Source: Actinomycetota bacterium (lineage in GTDB: Bacteria; Actinomycetota; Actinomycetes; Streptosporangiales; Streptosporangiaceae). From it: DNA of 42,755 nt. The notes below the pieces were generated by a model. It did no database searches and had not been told where the DNA came from. It saw only the letters and a list, made by a program, of their open reading frames with translations. Made by a program: the position numbers and the translations under genes. Below, in pieces: positions 15,445-23,375 of this stretch. The stretch covers positions 1 to 42,755 of the forward strand of contig DAHVAN010000355.1 in the NCBI GenBank assembly GCA_027314595.1, written 5' to 3'. Position 1 is the first letter of the stretch; each line of letters opens with the position of its first letter.

Positions 15445-15554
15445 TCGTGATTAAGTGGGTCTACAGCAGCCCTGAGATCTGTCCGCAGGCCCAGGTGCCC
15501 GGCGGGGTGCTTGCCTTGGCGGACCTAGCCGTCATCTGAGAGACGGAGGAGATC

Positions 15555-15578
15555 GTGAGTTCGGACGGGCTGGCCTGA
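15555..15578 (+). CDS. Seven-codon upstream ORF coupled to the regulator start
   Basis: GTG at 15555 follows GGAGGAG (15545-15551) at close spacing and opens a 7-residue frame (VSSDGLA). Its TGA at 15576-15578 shares its A with the ATG of the large regulator (TGATG). The regulator ATG has no separate good Shine-Dalgarno, so its translation may depend on this short ORF. Whether the peptide itself matters is unknown. Confidence 0.5.
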   Translation: MSSDGLA

Positions 15579-18500
15579 TGCGTTTTCGCGTCCTGGGTCC
15601 GCTTGAAGTCTGGTCCGAGAAAGGCTGGACGGCCATCAGTGCCGCCAAGTGGCGGTCGCTGCTGGCCTGCCTGCTGCTGCGGCAGGGGCAACTCGTCTCA
15701 ACCGAGACCCTGATCTTCGAGCTCTGGGGCGACAGTCCGCCCGCCAAGGCCAACAACCTGGTCAGCATCTACGTACACCGGCTGAGGCGGCTGATCGGCG
15801 ACATCGAAGGCAAGGTGCTCGTCTACCGGGCCCCCGGCTACCTCTTGCGCCTCGGGCCGGGAGACCTGGACCTGCACGAGTTCGAGTCGCTTGTCGAAGC
15901 GGGAAGGAGCGCGCTGGCAGCCGCTCATCCGGAAAGCGCTGCCGCCCAGCTTGCCGAGGCGCTGGCACTGTGGCGGGGGCCGCTGCTCGCTGACGTCCCG
16001 CACTCCGCTCAAATCACCGCGGAGGCCGAACGGGCGGTTGAGCTTCGGCTCGCGGCCGCGGAACTGCGTGGCGAGGCCGACCTGGCGTGCGGCAGGCCCG
16101 CGACAGTGATACCGGAAATGCGCAGGCTCGCGGCGGAGAACCCGCTGCGCGAGGGTCTGTGGCTGCTGCTGATGCGTGCCCTGGACATGGCCGGACGGCA
16201 TGCCGAGGCGCTGGAAACGTACGCTCAGGCCCGGAAGGTCATCTCCGGCGAACTCGGCGTCGATCCCGGCGCCGAATTGCAGCGGCTGCACCAGGAGCTG
16301 CTCGCCGCCGACGCGAAGCCCGCGCCGCCGAAACGGCCCTCGCGCGAGGGCGTCCAGGTGCGTGCCCGCCCGTCCGGTGGCCACTCCCCCGCAGCCCCCG
16401 CACCCCAGGCGGAGCAGGCGGACCGTGACCAGACGCCGGCGGCCGGAATCGGCGAGGAGATCCCGCTCGATGAGGTGCTGGGCACGATAGCGATCGGCTC
16501 GTTCAGCGACAGCGCCGCGGCGCCCGGCGCGCCAGCGGCCGCGCTCGCTGCCGGGCCGCTGCCGCGGCCAGCGCAGCTGCCCGCCGACATCGGCGACTTC
16601 ACCGGCAGGGAAGCGCACGTCAGGCACCTGTGCCAGATGCTGGTCCAGGAAGATGACGGGACAAACCCGGGAGCGGTGCGGATCGCCGTGGTGGCCGGCG
16701 CGGCCGGGCTGGGCAAGACCACGCTCGCCGTGCACGCGGCGCACCAGGTCCGCGCGTCGTTTCCCGATGGCCAGCTGCACGTCGACCTGCTCGGGGCCAG
16801 CCCGCAGCCCGCGGCGCCAGGGGAAGTGCTCGCACGGTTCCTGCGCGACCTCGGCGTGGACGGCGACAAGGTCCCCACCGGGGACGAAGAGCGGGCGGCG
16901 CTGTACCGCACCCGCCTGACCGGCCTGCGGGTGCTCGTGCTGCTCGACAACGCCAAGGATGCCGCCCAGATCAGGCGGCTGCTGCCAGGCAGCGCGTCGT
17001 GCGCCGTCCTGGTGACGACCCGGAGCCGGATACCCGACCTGGCCAGGACCCGGTTCATCGACCTGAACGTGCTCGAGGACACCGAAGCGCTGATGCTGTT
17101 CTCCCGGATCGTGGGTGACGACCGGCCAGCCGAGGAACCCGACGCTACCGCGGCTGTGCTTGTCGCATGCGCCGGACTGCCGCTGGCGATCCGGATCTGC
17201 GCGGCGCGGCTCGCGGTGCGCGGGCAGTGGAAGGTGGCCACGCTGGCGCACCGGCTGCGTGACGAGCGGCGTCGTCTCGATGAACTCGAGGCCGGGGACC
17301 TCGCGGTCCGGGCCAGTTTCCAGGTGAGCTACGACAGCCTGCGTGCGGGCAAGCGCGGCGTCGATCCGGCCCGGGCGTTCCGGCTGCTCGGCATGTGGCA
17401 GGGCCCGTCGATCAGCCTGCCCGCCGCCGTCGCGCTGCTCGGCGAGCCGGAGGATGACGTGGCCACTGCCCTGGAGGCGCTCGTCGACGCCAACCTGCTC
17501 GAATCGCCTGCCCCTGACTGGTACCGGTTCCACGACCTGCTCCGGTTCTACGCGACCGAGCGCGCTCAGGCCGAAGAGTCCGAGGCGGATCTGGGTGACG
17601 GGGTCGGGCGCCTGCTGCACTGGTACCTCGCGACCGCCGAGCAGGCCGCGAACACGGTCTCACCCCGCCGCTACCGGGTGCCGAGGGAACCTGCCGCGGC
17701 CGAATGCCCGCCGCTTGAGTTCTCCACGGTGGAATCCGCGCTTGCCTGGTACGAGGAGGAGCGGGCCAACGTGGTGGCCGCGACCAGGCAGGCGGTCTCG
17801 GCGGGCGTGGACGACGTCGCGTGGCGCCTGCCGCCGACGCTGTTCCCCGTGTTCAACAGGCGGAACAACTGGGCGGACTGCCTGGTCACCCATCGCCTCG
17901 CGGCGGAAAGCGTGCAGAAGGCCGAGGAGAGGCTCGGCGAAGCGTGGATCCTTCAGCAGCTTGGCTGGGCGCTCGCCAGGGTGCGCGATGAGGAAGCCTT
18001 CGGGCACCTGCGGGAGGCGCTGGCCATCAGGCAGGAACTCGGCGACGCGATCGGGGAGGCACGCGCCGCTATCGCGCTCGGCGAAGGGCACCTGCGGGTG
18101 CACGGGCCAGGTGAGGCGGCACGCGAGTACCTGCAGCACGCGGCGGACCTGCTGGAGGCGATGGATCAGCCATCGCTGCGCGCCACCGCGCTGAACAATC
18201 TCGGCGAGGTGTACTTCGGGCTCGGCAACCTGGACGCGGCAGTGCGGTGCTACGCCCGGGCACGCGACATATTCTGCGAGATCGGCGCGTATGGCGCGGG
18301 AACCGCGCTGGAAAACCTTGGCCGCGTCTACCTGAGACTGGACCGTCTCGACGACGCGGCCGCCAGTCTCACGGAGGCGGTACGCCGGCACCGGGCGGCA
18401 GGAGATCTCGCTGGAGAAGCTACGGCATTCATGCTTCTCGGGCAGACGTACGCGGATGGCGGCGACGTCGCCGAGGCTCGGGAGGCGTGGACGCGGGCGC

Positions 18501-18598
18501 TGACGATATTCGGGCAGATGGACGAGCGTGAGCGGGCGGCGGAAGTAACTGCGTCGCTGGCGTCGCTGCCGGCCCAGGGTGACCAGAGGAAGCATTAG
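15578..18598 (+). CDS. AfsR-like regulator: BTAD winged helix, NB-ARC ATPase, TPR
   Basis: A 1006-residue protein with the AfsR architecture. Residues 1-95 are an OmpR-like winged helix (LLRQGQLVSTETLIFELWG, then LVSIYVHRLRRLIG). About 96-245 is the BTAD helical domain (FESLVEAGRSAL to GVDPGAELQRLHQELL). A Pro/Ala linker follows, then an NB-ARC ATPase with Walker A GAAGLGKTT (374-382), Walker B VLVLLDN, a TTRSR sensor and the GLPLAIRI motif. From about 720 there are tetratricopeptide repeats (ALNNLGEVYFGLGNLDAAVRCYARARD; ALENLGRVYLRLDRLDDAAASL). In Streptomyces, AfsR activates secondary metabolism through afsS and is phosphorylated by AfsK-type kinases. Length is close to that of S. coelicolor AfsR (993), but many paralogues share these domains, so orthology rests on the repeat peptide next door. 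No afsK is in the window. Confidence 0.9.
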   Translation: MRFRVLGPLEVWSEKGWTAISAAKWRSLLACLLLRQGQLVSTETLIFELWGDSPPAKANNLVSIYVHRLRRLIGDIEGKVLVYRAPGYLLRLGPGDLDLHEFESLVEAGRSALAAAHPESAAAQLAEALALWRGPLLADVPHSAQITAEAERAVELRLAAAELRGEADLACGRPATVIPEMRRLAAENPLREGLWLLLMRALDMAGRHAEALETYAQARKVISGELGVDPGAELQRLHQELLAADAKPAPPKRPSREGVQVRARPSGGHSPAAPAPQAEQADRDQTPAAGIGEEIPLDEVLGTIAIGSFSDSAAAPGAPAAALAAGPLPRPAQLPADIGDFTGREAHVRHLCQMLVQEDDGTNPGAVRIAVVAGAAGLGKTTLAVHAAHQVRASFPDGQLHVDLLGASPQPAAPGEVLARFLRDLGVDGDKVPTGDEERAALYRTRLTGLRVLVLLDNAKDAAQIRRLLPGSASCAVLVTTRSRIPDLARTRFIDLNVLEDTEALMLFSRIVGDDRPAEEPDATAAVLVACAGLPLAIRICAARLAVRGQWKVATLAHRLRDERRRLDELEAGDLAVRASFQVSYDSLRAGKRGVDPARAFRLLGMWQGPSISLPAAVALLGEPEDDVATALEALVDANLLESPAPDWYRFHDLLRFYATERAQAEESEADLGDGVGRLLHWYLATAEQAANTVSPRRYRVPREPAAAECPPLEFSTVESALAWYEEERANVVAATRQAVSAGVDDVAWRLPPTLFPVFNRRNNWADCLVTHRLAAESVQKAEERLGEAWILQQLGWALARVRDEEAFGHLREALAIRQELGDAIGEARAAIALGEGHLRVHGPGEAAREYLQHAADLLEAMDQPSLRATALNNLGEVYFGLGNLDAAVRCYARARDIFCEIGAYGAGTALENLGRVYLRLDRLDDAAASLTEAVRRHRAAGDLAGEATAFMLLGQTYADGGDVAEAREAWTRALTIFGQMDERERAAEVTASLASLPAQGDQRKH

Positions 18599-18670
18599 CG
18601 TCCCCGCATTTCATGGACACCATCAGGCGCTAGCTATGGGCATTGCCAGGTATAGCGGACAGACCGTAAC

Positions 18671-18676
18671 TAGGAT
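18671..18676 (+). promoter_or_regulatory. Putative -10 box for the PETSVV peptide gene
   Basis: TAGGAT is an exact match to TAGRRT, 67 bp before the ATG. There is no good -35 at 17 bp, as is typical of activator-dependent SARP-type promoters. Upstream GGGCAT, GGTATA and a third weak unit occur at 11-bp steps (18638-18666), but the similarity is too poor to call binding sites. Confidence 0.4.
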
Positions 18677-18742
18677 CGCTTCCGAGCGGGGACCGGAATG
18701 CGAGCTTCCGGGTTACCGGGGGCAGGGAGAAAGGACGGGAAG

Positions 18743-18865
18743 ATGAGCGAAAAGTCTCCCGAGACGTCGGTGGTGCCGGAGACGTCGGTCGTGCCGGAGA
18801 CGTCGGTGGTGCCGGAGACCTCGGTGGTGCCGGAGACGTCGGTGGTGCCGGAGGACGAGGGCTGA
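18743..18865 (+). CDS. AfsS-like small repeat peptide, (PETSVV)x5
   Basis: A 40-residue ORF: MSEKS, five perfect PETSVV units, then PEDEG. The ribosome site region AAAGGACGGGAAG precedes the ATG. The DNA repeat is 18 bp and varies only at two positions (a silent GTG/GTC and a silent ACG/ACC), so the peptide is perfectly preserved while DNA copies differ. It sits 144 bp downstream of the AfsR-like gene, with its own -10 candidate and a 14-bp-stem terminator behind it. Streptomyces AfsS is a ~63-residue protein with repeated Thr/Val/Pro/Glu motifs encoded next to afsR and activated by it (from memory). Position, size and TxVxPE-type repeats all agree. It is shorter and more regular than AfsS as I recall it. 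The molecular function of AfsS is itself unsettled. Confidence 0.65.
   Translation: MSEKSPETSVVPETSVVPETSVVPETSVVPETSVVPEDEG
18761..18850 (+). repeat. Five 18-bp tandem repeats
   Basis: Copies start at 18761, 18779, 18797, 18815 and 18833. The unit is GAGACGTCGGTGGTGCCG; copy 2 has GTC for GTG and copy 4 has CTC for GTC within the unit, both silent in the peptide frame. Each intact unit holds the palindrome GACGTC. Confidence 0.95.
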
Positions 18866-18892
18866 GCCGGGACCGGGTTGAGCCCGTAACGC

Positions 18893-18931
18893 CGTGCGTG
18901 CGGATGCGGAAGGCCGCCATCCGCACGCACG
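18893..18931 (+). terminator. Hairpin terminator after the PETSVV peptide gene
   Basis: Perfect 14-bp arms CGTGCGTGCGGATG (18893-18906) and CATCCGCACGCACG (18918-18931) can be extended by CGG/CCG past a one-base bulge to an AAGG loop. It starts 27 bp after the small ORF stop and separates it from rplY. No T tract follows. Confidence 0.8.
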
Positions 18932-18943
18932 CGGGTTCTGGGC

Positions 18944-18949
18944 TAGACT
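18944..18949 (+). promoter_or_regulatory. Putative -10 box of rplY
   Basis: TAGACT matches TAGRRT in all but the fifth position, lies just beyond the terminator and 44 bp before the rplY GTG. No clear -35 is visible. Confidence 0.35.
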
Positions 18950-18992
18950 TCGTTGGCGCATCGCACGCATCCGTATTGAGGAGTGACTGACC

Positions 18993-19643
18993 GTGCCTGA
19001 GGTCCGTATCGAAGCCGAACTGCGTACCGAGTTCGGCAAGGGGGCAGCCCGCCGTACCCGCCGGGCGGGGCGCGTGCCCGCTGTCATCTACGGGCACGGC
19101 TCGCAGGCCCGCCACCTGTCGCTGCCCGAGCATGAGCTGATGCTCGCGCTCAAGACGCCGAACGCCTTGCTCCGTATCGAAGGCCTGCCGGGCCGGTCGG
19201 GGCTGGCGCTGCCCAAGGCGGTGCAGCGGGATCCGATCAAGGGCGTCATCGAGCACGTGGACCTGATCGAGGTTCGTCGCGGCGAGAAGGTGACCGTCGA
19301 GATCCCGGTCAGGGTGAGCGGTGAGGTGTTCTCCGGCGGCCTGCTCGACCAGCAGATGGTGCAGATCGCCGTGGAGGCCGAGGCCACGCACATCCCGGAC
19401 GGCATCGACGTGGACGTCCAGGGCATGGAGATCGGGACCGCCGTGCACGCCAAGGACCTGGCGCTGCCCGAGGGCGCCACCCTGCAGGTCGATCCCGAGG
19501 CGCTAGTGCTGCACGTGCTCGCGGCGCCGACCGCGGAGCAGATCCAGGCCGGGATCGGCGAGGCCGCGGCTGAGGCCGAGGGGGTGCCGGAGGTGCCCGC
19601 GGCGCCCGAGGCTCCCGCCGGGGCCAGGGCCGGGAGCGAGTAA
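18993..19643 (+). CDS. rplY: 50S ribosomal protein L25, general stress protein Ctc type
   Basis: A 216-residue long-form L25 (Ctc/TL5). Residues 1-90 are the 5S rRNA-binding L25 domain (RIEAELRTEFGKGAARRTRRAGRVPAVIYGHG). About 95-185 is the TL5-type beta-rich C-terminal domain (PVRVSGEVFSGGLLDQQMVQIAVEAEATHIPDGIDVDVQGMEIGTAVHAKDLALPEG). It ends in an Ala/Glu/Pro-rich tail. GTG start with GAGGAG about 10 nt upstream. It binds 5S rRNA in the large subunit; the Ctc form is often stress-inducible. pth follows after 39 bp, a conserved pair in many bacteria. Confidence 0.95.
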   Translation: MPEVRIEAELRTEFGKGAARRTRRAGRVPAVIYGHGSQARHLSLPEHELMLALKTPNALLRIEGLPGRSGLALPKAVQRDPIKGVIEHVDLIEVRRGEKVTVEIPVRVSGEVFSGGLLDQQMVQIAVEAEATHIPDGIDVDVQGMEIGTAVHAKDLALPEGATLQVDPEALVLHVLAAPTAEQIQAGIGEAAAEAEGVPEVPAAPEAPAGARAGSE

Positions 19644-19682
19644 CCAGGCAGCCCAGATATCCCCCGCGAGCGGGGCGGCAGC

Positions 19683-20261
19683 GTGGACGAACGATGGATC
19701 ATCGCCGGCCTCGGGAATCCGGGGCCGGCCTACGCCGGTACCAGGCACAACGCTGGGCAGATGGTCCTCGCCTTGCTCGCGGAGCGAATGGGCGCGCGGT
19801 TCCGGGCGCACCGCACCCGTAACGACATAGCGGAGGGCCGCCTCGCCGGACAGACCGTGACCCTTGCCAGGCCGCAGTCGTACATGAATCTTTCAGGCGG
19901 GCCCGTCGCCGCCCTTGCGGCGTTTTACAAGCTGCCCGCGCAGCGGATAGTGGCGCTGCACGACGAGCTCGACATTCCGTTCGGCGCCGTGCGGCTCAAG
20001 CTCGGCGGCGGCGATAACGGCCACAACGGCCTGCGGTCGATCACCGCGTCCCTGGGCACCCGTGACTACTATCGCGTCCGGTTCGGCATCGGCCGCCCGC
20101 CCGGCAGGATGGACCCGGCGGCGTTCGTGCTGCGCGACTTCTCGCCGGCCGAGTGCAAGGAACTTCCGCTCGCCGTCGACCGCTGCGCTGACGCGGTGCA
20201 GACGCTGATCACCAAGGGCCTCGCGGAGGCCCAGAACACCTACCACACCGATCCCGCCTGA
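19683..20261 (+). CDS. pth: Peptidyl-tRNA hydrolase
   Basis: Cleaves the ester bond of peptidyl-tRNAs released from stalled ribosomes. The 192 residues show [19 protein letters not shown] with the substrate-binding Asn12 and catalytic His22, [39 protein letters not shown], and [12 protein letters not shown]. All family residues are present; GGGDNGHNG carries Asp-Asn where Ala-Gly or similar is common. The GTG start at 19683 is supported by the normal N terminus. cysQ begins 10 bp downstream. Confidence 0.95.
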   Translation: MDERWIIAGLGNPGPAYAGTRHNAGQMVLALLAERMGARFRAHRTRNDIAEGRLAGQTVTLARPQSYMNLSGGPVAALAAFYKLPAQRIVALHDELDIPFGAVRLKLGGGDNGHNGLRSITASLGTRDYYRVRFGIGRPPGRMDPAAFVLRDFSPAECKELPLAVDRCADAVQTLITKGLAEAQNTYHTDPA

Positions 20262-20271
20262 GGAGGCCACC

Positions 20272-21048
20272 GTGACGACAGCCGACGACCATGTGCTCGC
20301 ACGAGATCTCGCGGAGCAGGCCGGCCAGCTGCTGCTCGATGTGCGGGCTCGCGGCGGTGACCCGGGTCTGCTGGGGAAAGCGGGCGACCGGCTGTCGCAC
20401 GAGTTCCTCACCGCCGAACTGGCCGCCCGCCGCCCGGGCGACGCGGTGCTGTCGGAGGAGGCCGTCGACGACAAGGCGCGGCTGGCCGCCGACCGGGTCT
20501 GGATCGTGGATCCGCTGGACGGGACGAATGAGTTCTGCGAGCACGGCCGGGCGGACTGGGCGGTCCACGTGGCGCTGTGGGAGCGGGGCGCCACGGGGGA
20601 CCTGCCAGGCGGCCTCACCGCGGGTGCGGTAGCCCTTCCCGCCCAGGGCCGTGTGCTGTCGACGCTGCGCCCCGCCGCGGCGCCGTCCGGGCCGCCAGGC
20701 TCGCCCATCAAGCTGGTAGTGAGCCGGAGCAGGGCGCCGGAGTGGGTCAGGGATCTCGCCGGACTCCTCGAAGCGGAGCTCGTGCACTGCGGATCCGCCG
20801 GGGCCAAGGTCGCTACGGTGCTGAGCGGTGAGACGGACGCTTACGTGCACGCCGGCGGGTTCAACGAGTGGGACACCGCCGCGCCCGTGGCCGTCGCCGT
20901 CGCGTCCGGGTACCACGCGTCGCGCATAGACGGCGCCAGTCTCGCTTACAACCAGGACCAGCCGCTGACGACGGATATCCTGGTTTGCCGGCCCGCTATC
21001 GCGGGCCTGATGCTGGAAGTGATCCGGGAAGCGACACATGCGATCTGA
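20272..21048 (+). CDS. cysQ: 3'(2'),5'-bisphosphate nucleotidase, CysQ family
   Basis: An inositol-monophosphatase-fold enzyme of 258 residues that dephosphorylates PAP/PAPS produced in sulfate activation. Metal-binding motifs are LSEEAVDD, VWIVDPLDGTNEF and FNEWDTAAP. The HVALWERG, SAGAKVATVLSGETDAYVHAGG and YNQDQP stretches closely follow mycobacterial CysQ (Rv2131c, from memory). GTG start with GAGGAGG about 6 nt upstream. Its 3' end overlaps cysD by 11 bp, so it is co-translated with the ATP sulfurylase, which supports a role in sulfur metabolism over inositol phosphate hydrolysis. Confidence 0.9.
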   Translation: MTTADDHVLARDLAEQAGQLLLDVRARGGDPGLLGKAGDRLSHEFLTAELAARRPGDAVLSEEAVDDKARLAADRVWIVDPLDGTNEFCEHGRADWAVHVALWERGATGDLPGGLTAGAVALPAQGRVLSTLRPAAAPSGPPGSPIKLVVSRSRAPEWVRDLAGLLEAELVHCGSAGAKVATVLSGETDAYVHAGGFNEWDTAAPVAVAVASGYHASRIDGASLAYNQDQPLTTDILVCRPAIAGLMLEVIREATHAI

Positions 21049-21949
21049 TTACCTGCTGTCCCAGCTAGACGTCCTTGAGGCGGAGTCGGTCCACATCATG
21101 CGCGAGGTGGCCGCCGAGTTCGAGCGGCCGGCGCTGCTGTTCTCGGGCGGCAAGGACTCCATCGTGATGCTCGCGCTGGCGGAGAAGGCCTTCCGCCCCG
21201 CGAACATCCCGTTCCCGGTCATGCACGTGGACACCGGCCACAACTTCGCCGAGGTGCTCGAGTTCCGGGACCGCCGGGTCGAAGAACTCGGGGTCCGGCT
21301 CGTCGTCGCGAGCGTCCAGGAGTCGATCGACTCCGGGCGCGTGACCGAGGAGTCCGGGCGATGGGCGAGCAGGAACCGGCTGCAGATCGCGACGCTGCTC
21401 GACGCCATCGAGGAGCACCGTTTCGACGCGCTGTTCGGCGGCGCGCGGCGCGATGAGGAGAAGGCTCGGGCCAAGGAGCGGGTGTTCAGCTTCCGCGATG
21501 AGTTCGGCCAGTGGGATCCGAAAAACCAGCGGCCCGAGCTGTGGAACCTGTACAACGCGCGGATCAGGCGCGGCGAGCACATCCGGGTGTTCCCGCTGTC
21601 CAACTGGACCGAGCTCGACGTCTGGGCGTACATCGAGCGGGAGGAACTCCAGATCCCGTCGATCTACTTCGCGCATGAGCGGCAGGTCTTCGAACGGGAC
21701 GGCATTCTGCTCGCCGACGGCCAGTTCGTGCGGCGCGGTGACGACGAGCCGCTGTTCACCGCCATGGTCCGGTACCGGACGGTAGGCGACATGACGTGCA
21801 CAGGCGCGGTCGAGTCAACCGCGAAGACGGTCGCCGAGGTGATCATGGAGGTGGCCGCCACCCGGATCACCGAGCGCGGGCAGACCCGTGCCGACGACCG
21901 GGCCAGCGAGGCCGCGATGGAAGACCGCAAGCGAGAGGGCTACTTCTAG
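21038..21949 (+). CDS. cysD: Sulfate adenylyltransferase subunit 2
   Basis: The catalytic small subunit of ATP sulfurylase, making APS from sulfate and ATP. The 303 residues show the PP-loop LLFSGGKDSIVM (36-41 SGGKDS), FPVMHVDTGHNFAEVLEFRD, the DALFGGARRDEEKARAKER block and FPLSNWTELDVW. The terminal MEDRKREGYF is the standard CysD end. It lacks the APS-reductase signatures that would make it CysH. ATG at 21038 lies inside the cysQ end. The GTPase partner cysN starts 2 bp after its stop. Confidence 0.95.
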   Translation: MRSDYLLSQLDVLEAESVHIMREVAAEFERPALLFSGGKDSIVMLALAEKAFRPANIPFPVMHVDTGHNFAEVLEFRDRRVEELGVRLVVASVQESIDSGRVTEESGRWASRNRLQIATLLDAIEEHRFDALFGGARRDEEKARAKERVFSFRDEFGQWDPKNQRPELWNLYNARIRRGEHIRVFPLSNWTELDVWAYIEREELQIPSIYFAHERQVFERDGILLADGQFVRRGDDEPLFTAMVRYRTVGDMTCTGAVESTAKTVAEVIMEVAATRITERGQTRADDRASEAAMEDRKREGYF

Positions 21950-21951
21950 AG

Positions 21952-23259
21952 ATGGCTGGTGCCGCCCCGGTGGGACGACCCCCCGAGACCCCCCGCATGG
22001 ACCTGTTGCGGTTCGCCACCGCCGGGTCAGTGGACGACGGCAAGTCCACGCTGATCGGACGGCTGCTCTTCGACTCCAAGGCGATCTTCGAAGACCAGCT
22101 CGCCGCGGTCGAGCGCACGTCCCGTGACCGGGGCGAGGAGGGCACGAACCTCGCGCTGCTCACCGACGGACTGCGGGCCGAGCGGGAGCAGGGCATCACG
22201 ATCGACGTCGCCTACCGGTACTTCGCGACACCGCGCCGGAAGTTCATCATCGCCGACACGCCCGGCCACATCCAGTACACGCGGAACATGGTCACCGGCG
22301 CCTCCACCGCCGACCTGGCCATCGTGCTCGTGGACGCCCGCAACGGGCTCACCGAGCAGTCAAGGCGGCACGCCTTCCTCACCACCTTGCTGCGGGTCCC
22401 CCACCTCGTGCTCGCGGTGAACAAGATGGACCTGGTCGGCTATGACCAGCAGGTCTTCGAACAGATCTGCGCCGACTTCACCGCCTTCGCGACCAAGCTC
22501 GAGATCCCTGACCTGACGTTCATCCCGATATCCGCGCTGCATGGCGACAACGTGGTCGAGCGGTCGTCGAACATGGCCTGGTACGACGGGCCGTCGCTGC
22601 TGCACCACCTGGAGCACCTGCACATCGCGTCCGACCGCAACCTGATCGACGTGCGGTTCCCGGTCCAGTACGTGATCCGGCCGCACGCGTCGAACGACCC
22701 CGAACTGCACGACTACCGTGGCTACGCGGGCCAGGTGGCGGGCGGCGTGCTCAAGCCCGGCGACGAGGTGCTGCACCTGCCGTCCGGGTTCACGACGCGG
22801 GTCCGCGCCATCGAGGTGGCCGGCGAACGCGTCGCCGAGGCCTTCCCGCCGATGTCGGTGACGCTGCTGCTCGACGACGACGTGGACATCTCGCGCGGTG
22901 ACCTGATCTGCAGGCCGAACAACCGCCCGAGCGCCGCCCAGGACATCGAGGGCATGGTCTGCTGGATGGCCGCTGACCGGTCGCTCGCGCCCCGCGGCCG
23001 GCTGATCGTCAAGCACACGACCCGTACGGTCAAGGCGATCGTCACCGACCTGCACTACCGGATCGACGTCAACACCCTGCACCGCGACGAGAACGTCTCC
23101 TCGCTCGGGCTGAACGAGATCGGCCGTATCCGCATGCGGCTGACCCAGCCGGTGTTCGCCGATCCGTATTCGCGCAACCGGCTGACTGGCGGCATGATCC
23201 TGATCGACGAGGCGACCAACACCACCGTCGGCACCGTGATGATCACCGAGACCCGCTAG
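21952..23259 (+). CDS. cysN: Sulfate adenylyltransferase subunit 1 (GTPase), no APS kinase fusion
   Basis: The GTPase subunit that drives APS formation. The 435 residues contain P-loop [10 protein letters not shown] (24-33), DTPGH, NKMDLVG and EF-Tu-like beta-barrels. The chain ends at [12 protein letters not shown], so no CysC domain is fused. The first 15 residues ([14 protein letters not shown]) are encoded by a G/C-run element; Met16 (ATG at 21997) would give the usual N terminus [15 protein letters not shown], but the first ATG has the GAGAGGG site. Neither cysC nor cysH lies in the window, so APS must be used by genes elsewhere. Confidence 0.94.
   Translation: MAGAAPVGRPPETPRMDLLRFATAGSVDDGKSTLIGRLLFDSKAIFEDQLAAVERTSRDRGEEGTNLALLTDGLRAEREQGITIDVAYRYFATPRRKFIIADTPGHIQYTRNMVTGASTADLAIVLVDARNGLTEQSRRHAFLTTLLRVPHLVLAVNKMDLVGYDQQVFEQICADFTAFATKLEIPDLTFIPISALHGDNVVERSSNMAWYDGPSLLHHLEHLHIASDRNLIDVRFPVQYVIRPHASNDPELHDYRGYAGQVAGGVLKPGDEVLHLPSGFTTRVRAIEVAGERVAEAFPPMSVTLLLDDDVDISRGDLICRPNNRPSAAQDIEGMVCWMAADRSLAPRGRLIVKHTTRTVKAIVTDLHYRIDVNTLHRDENVSSLGLNEIGRIRMRLTQPVFADPYSRNRLTGGMILIDEATNTTVGTVMITETR
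21966..21996 (+). repeat. G/C-run dispersed element, copy at the cysN start
   Basis: 31 bp, 27 matching the copy in tam (4743-4773) in the same orientation, with shared core GGGACGACCCCC followed by C runs. It encodes most of the extra N-terminal residues of CysN. Confidence 0.6.
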
Positions 23260-23375
23260 CTGTCGCCAGGAAACGCCAGCGTCTGGTGCGAGACCGTCTT
23301 CGCGTTCCCCGCCGAGCACGTGCTAGGCGAACCCTGGCGGCGCCCCCGCCTGCTGTAGGTGGGAGGCTGTCATGC

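Noticed and set aside
18761..18850. Possible CRISPR or plain minisatellite at the 18-bp repeats
   Set aside because: There are no spacers, so not CRISPR. Only silent differences between units, a start codon, ribosome site and terminator favour a coding repeat.
23260..23375. Terminator between cysN and menG
   Set aside because: Only a 6-bp stem with a G-T pair (around CCAG/CTGG) is visible, too weak to list as a feature.
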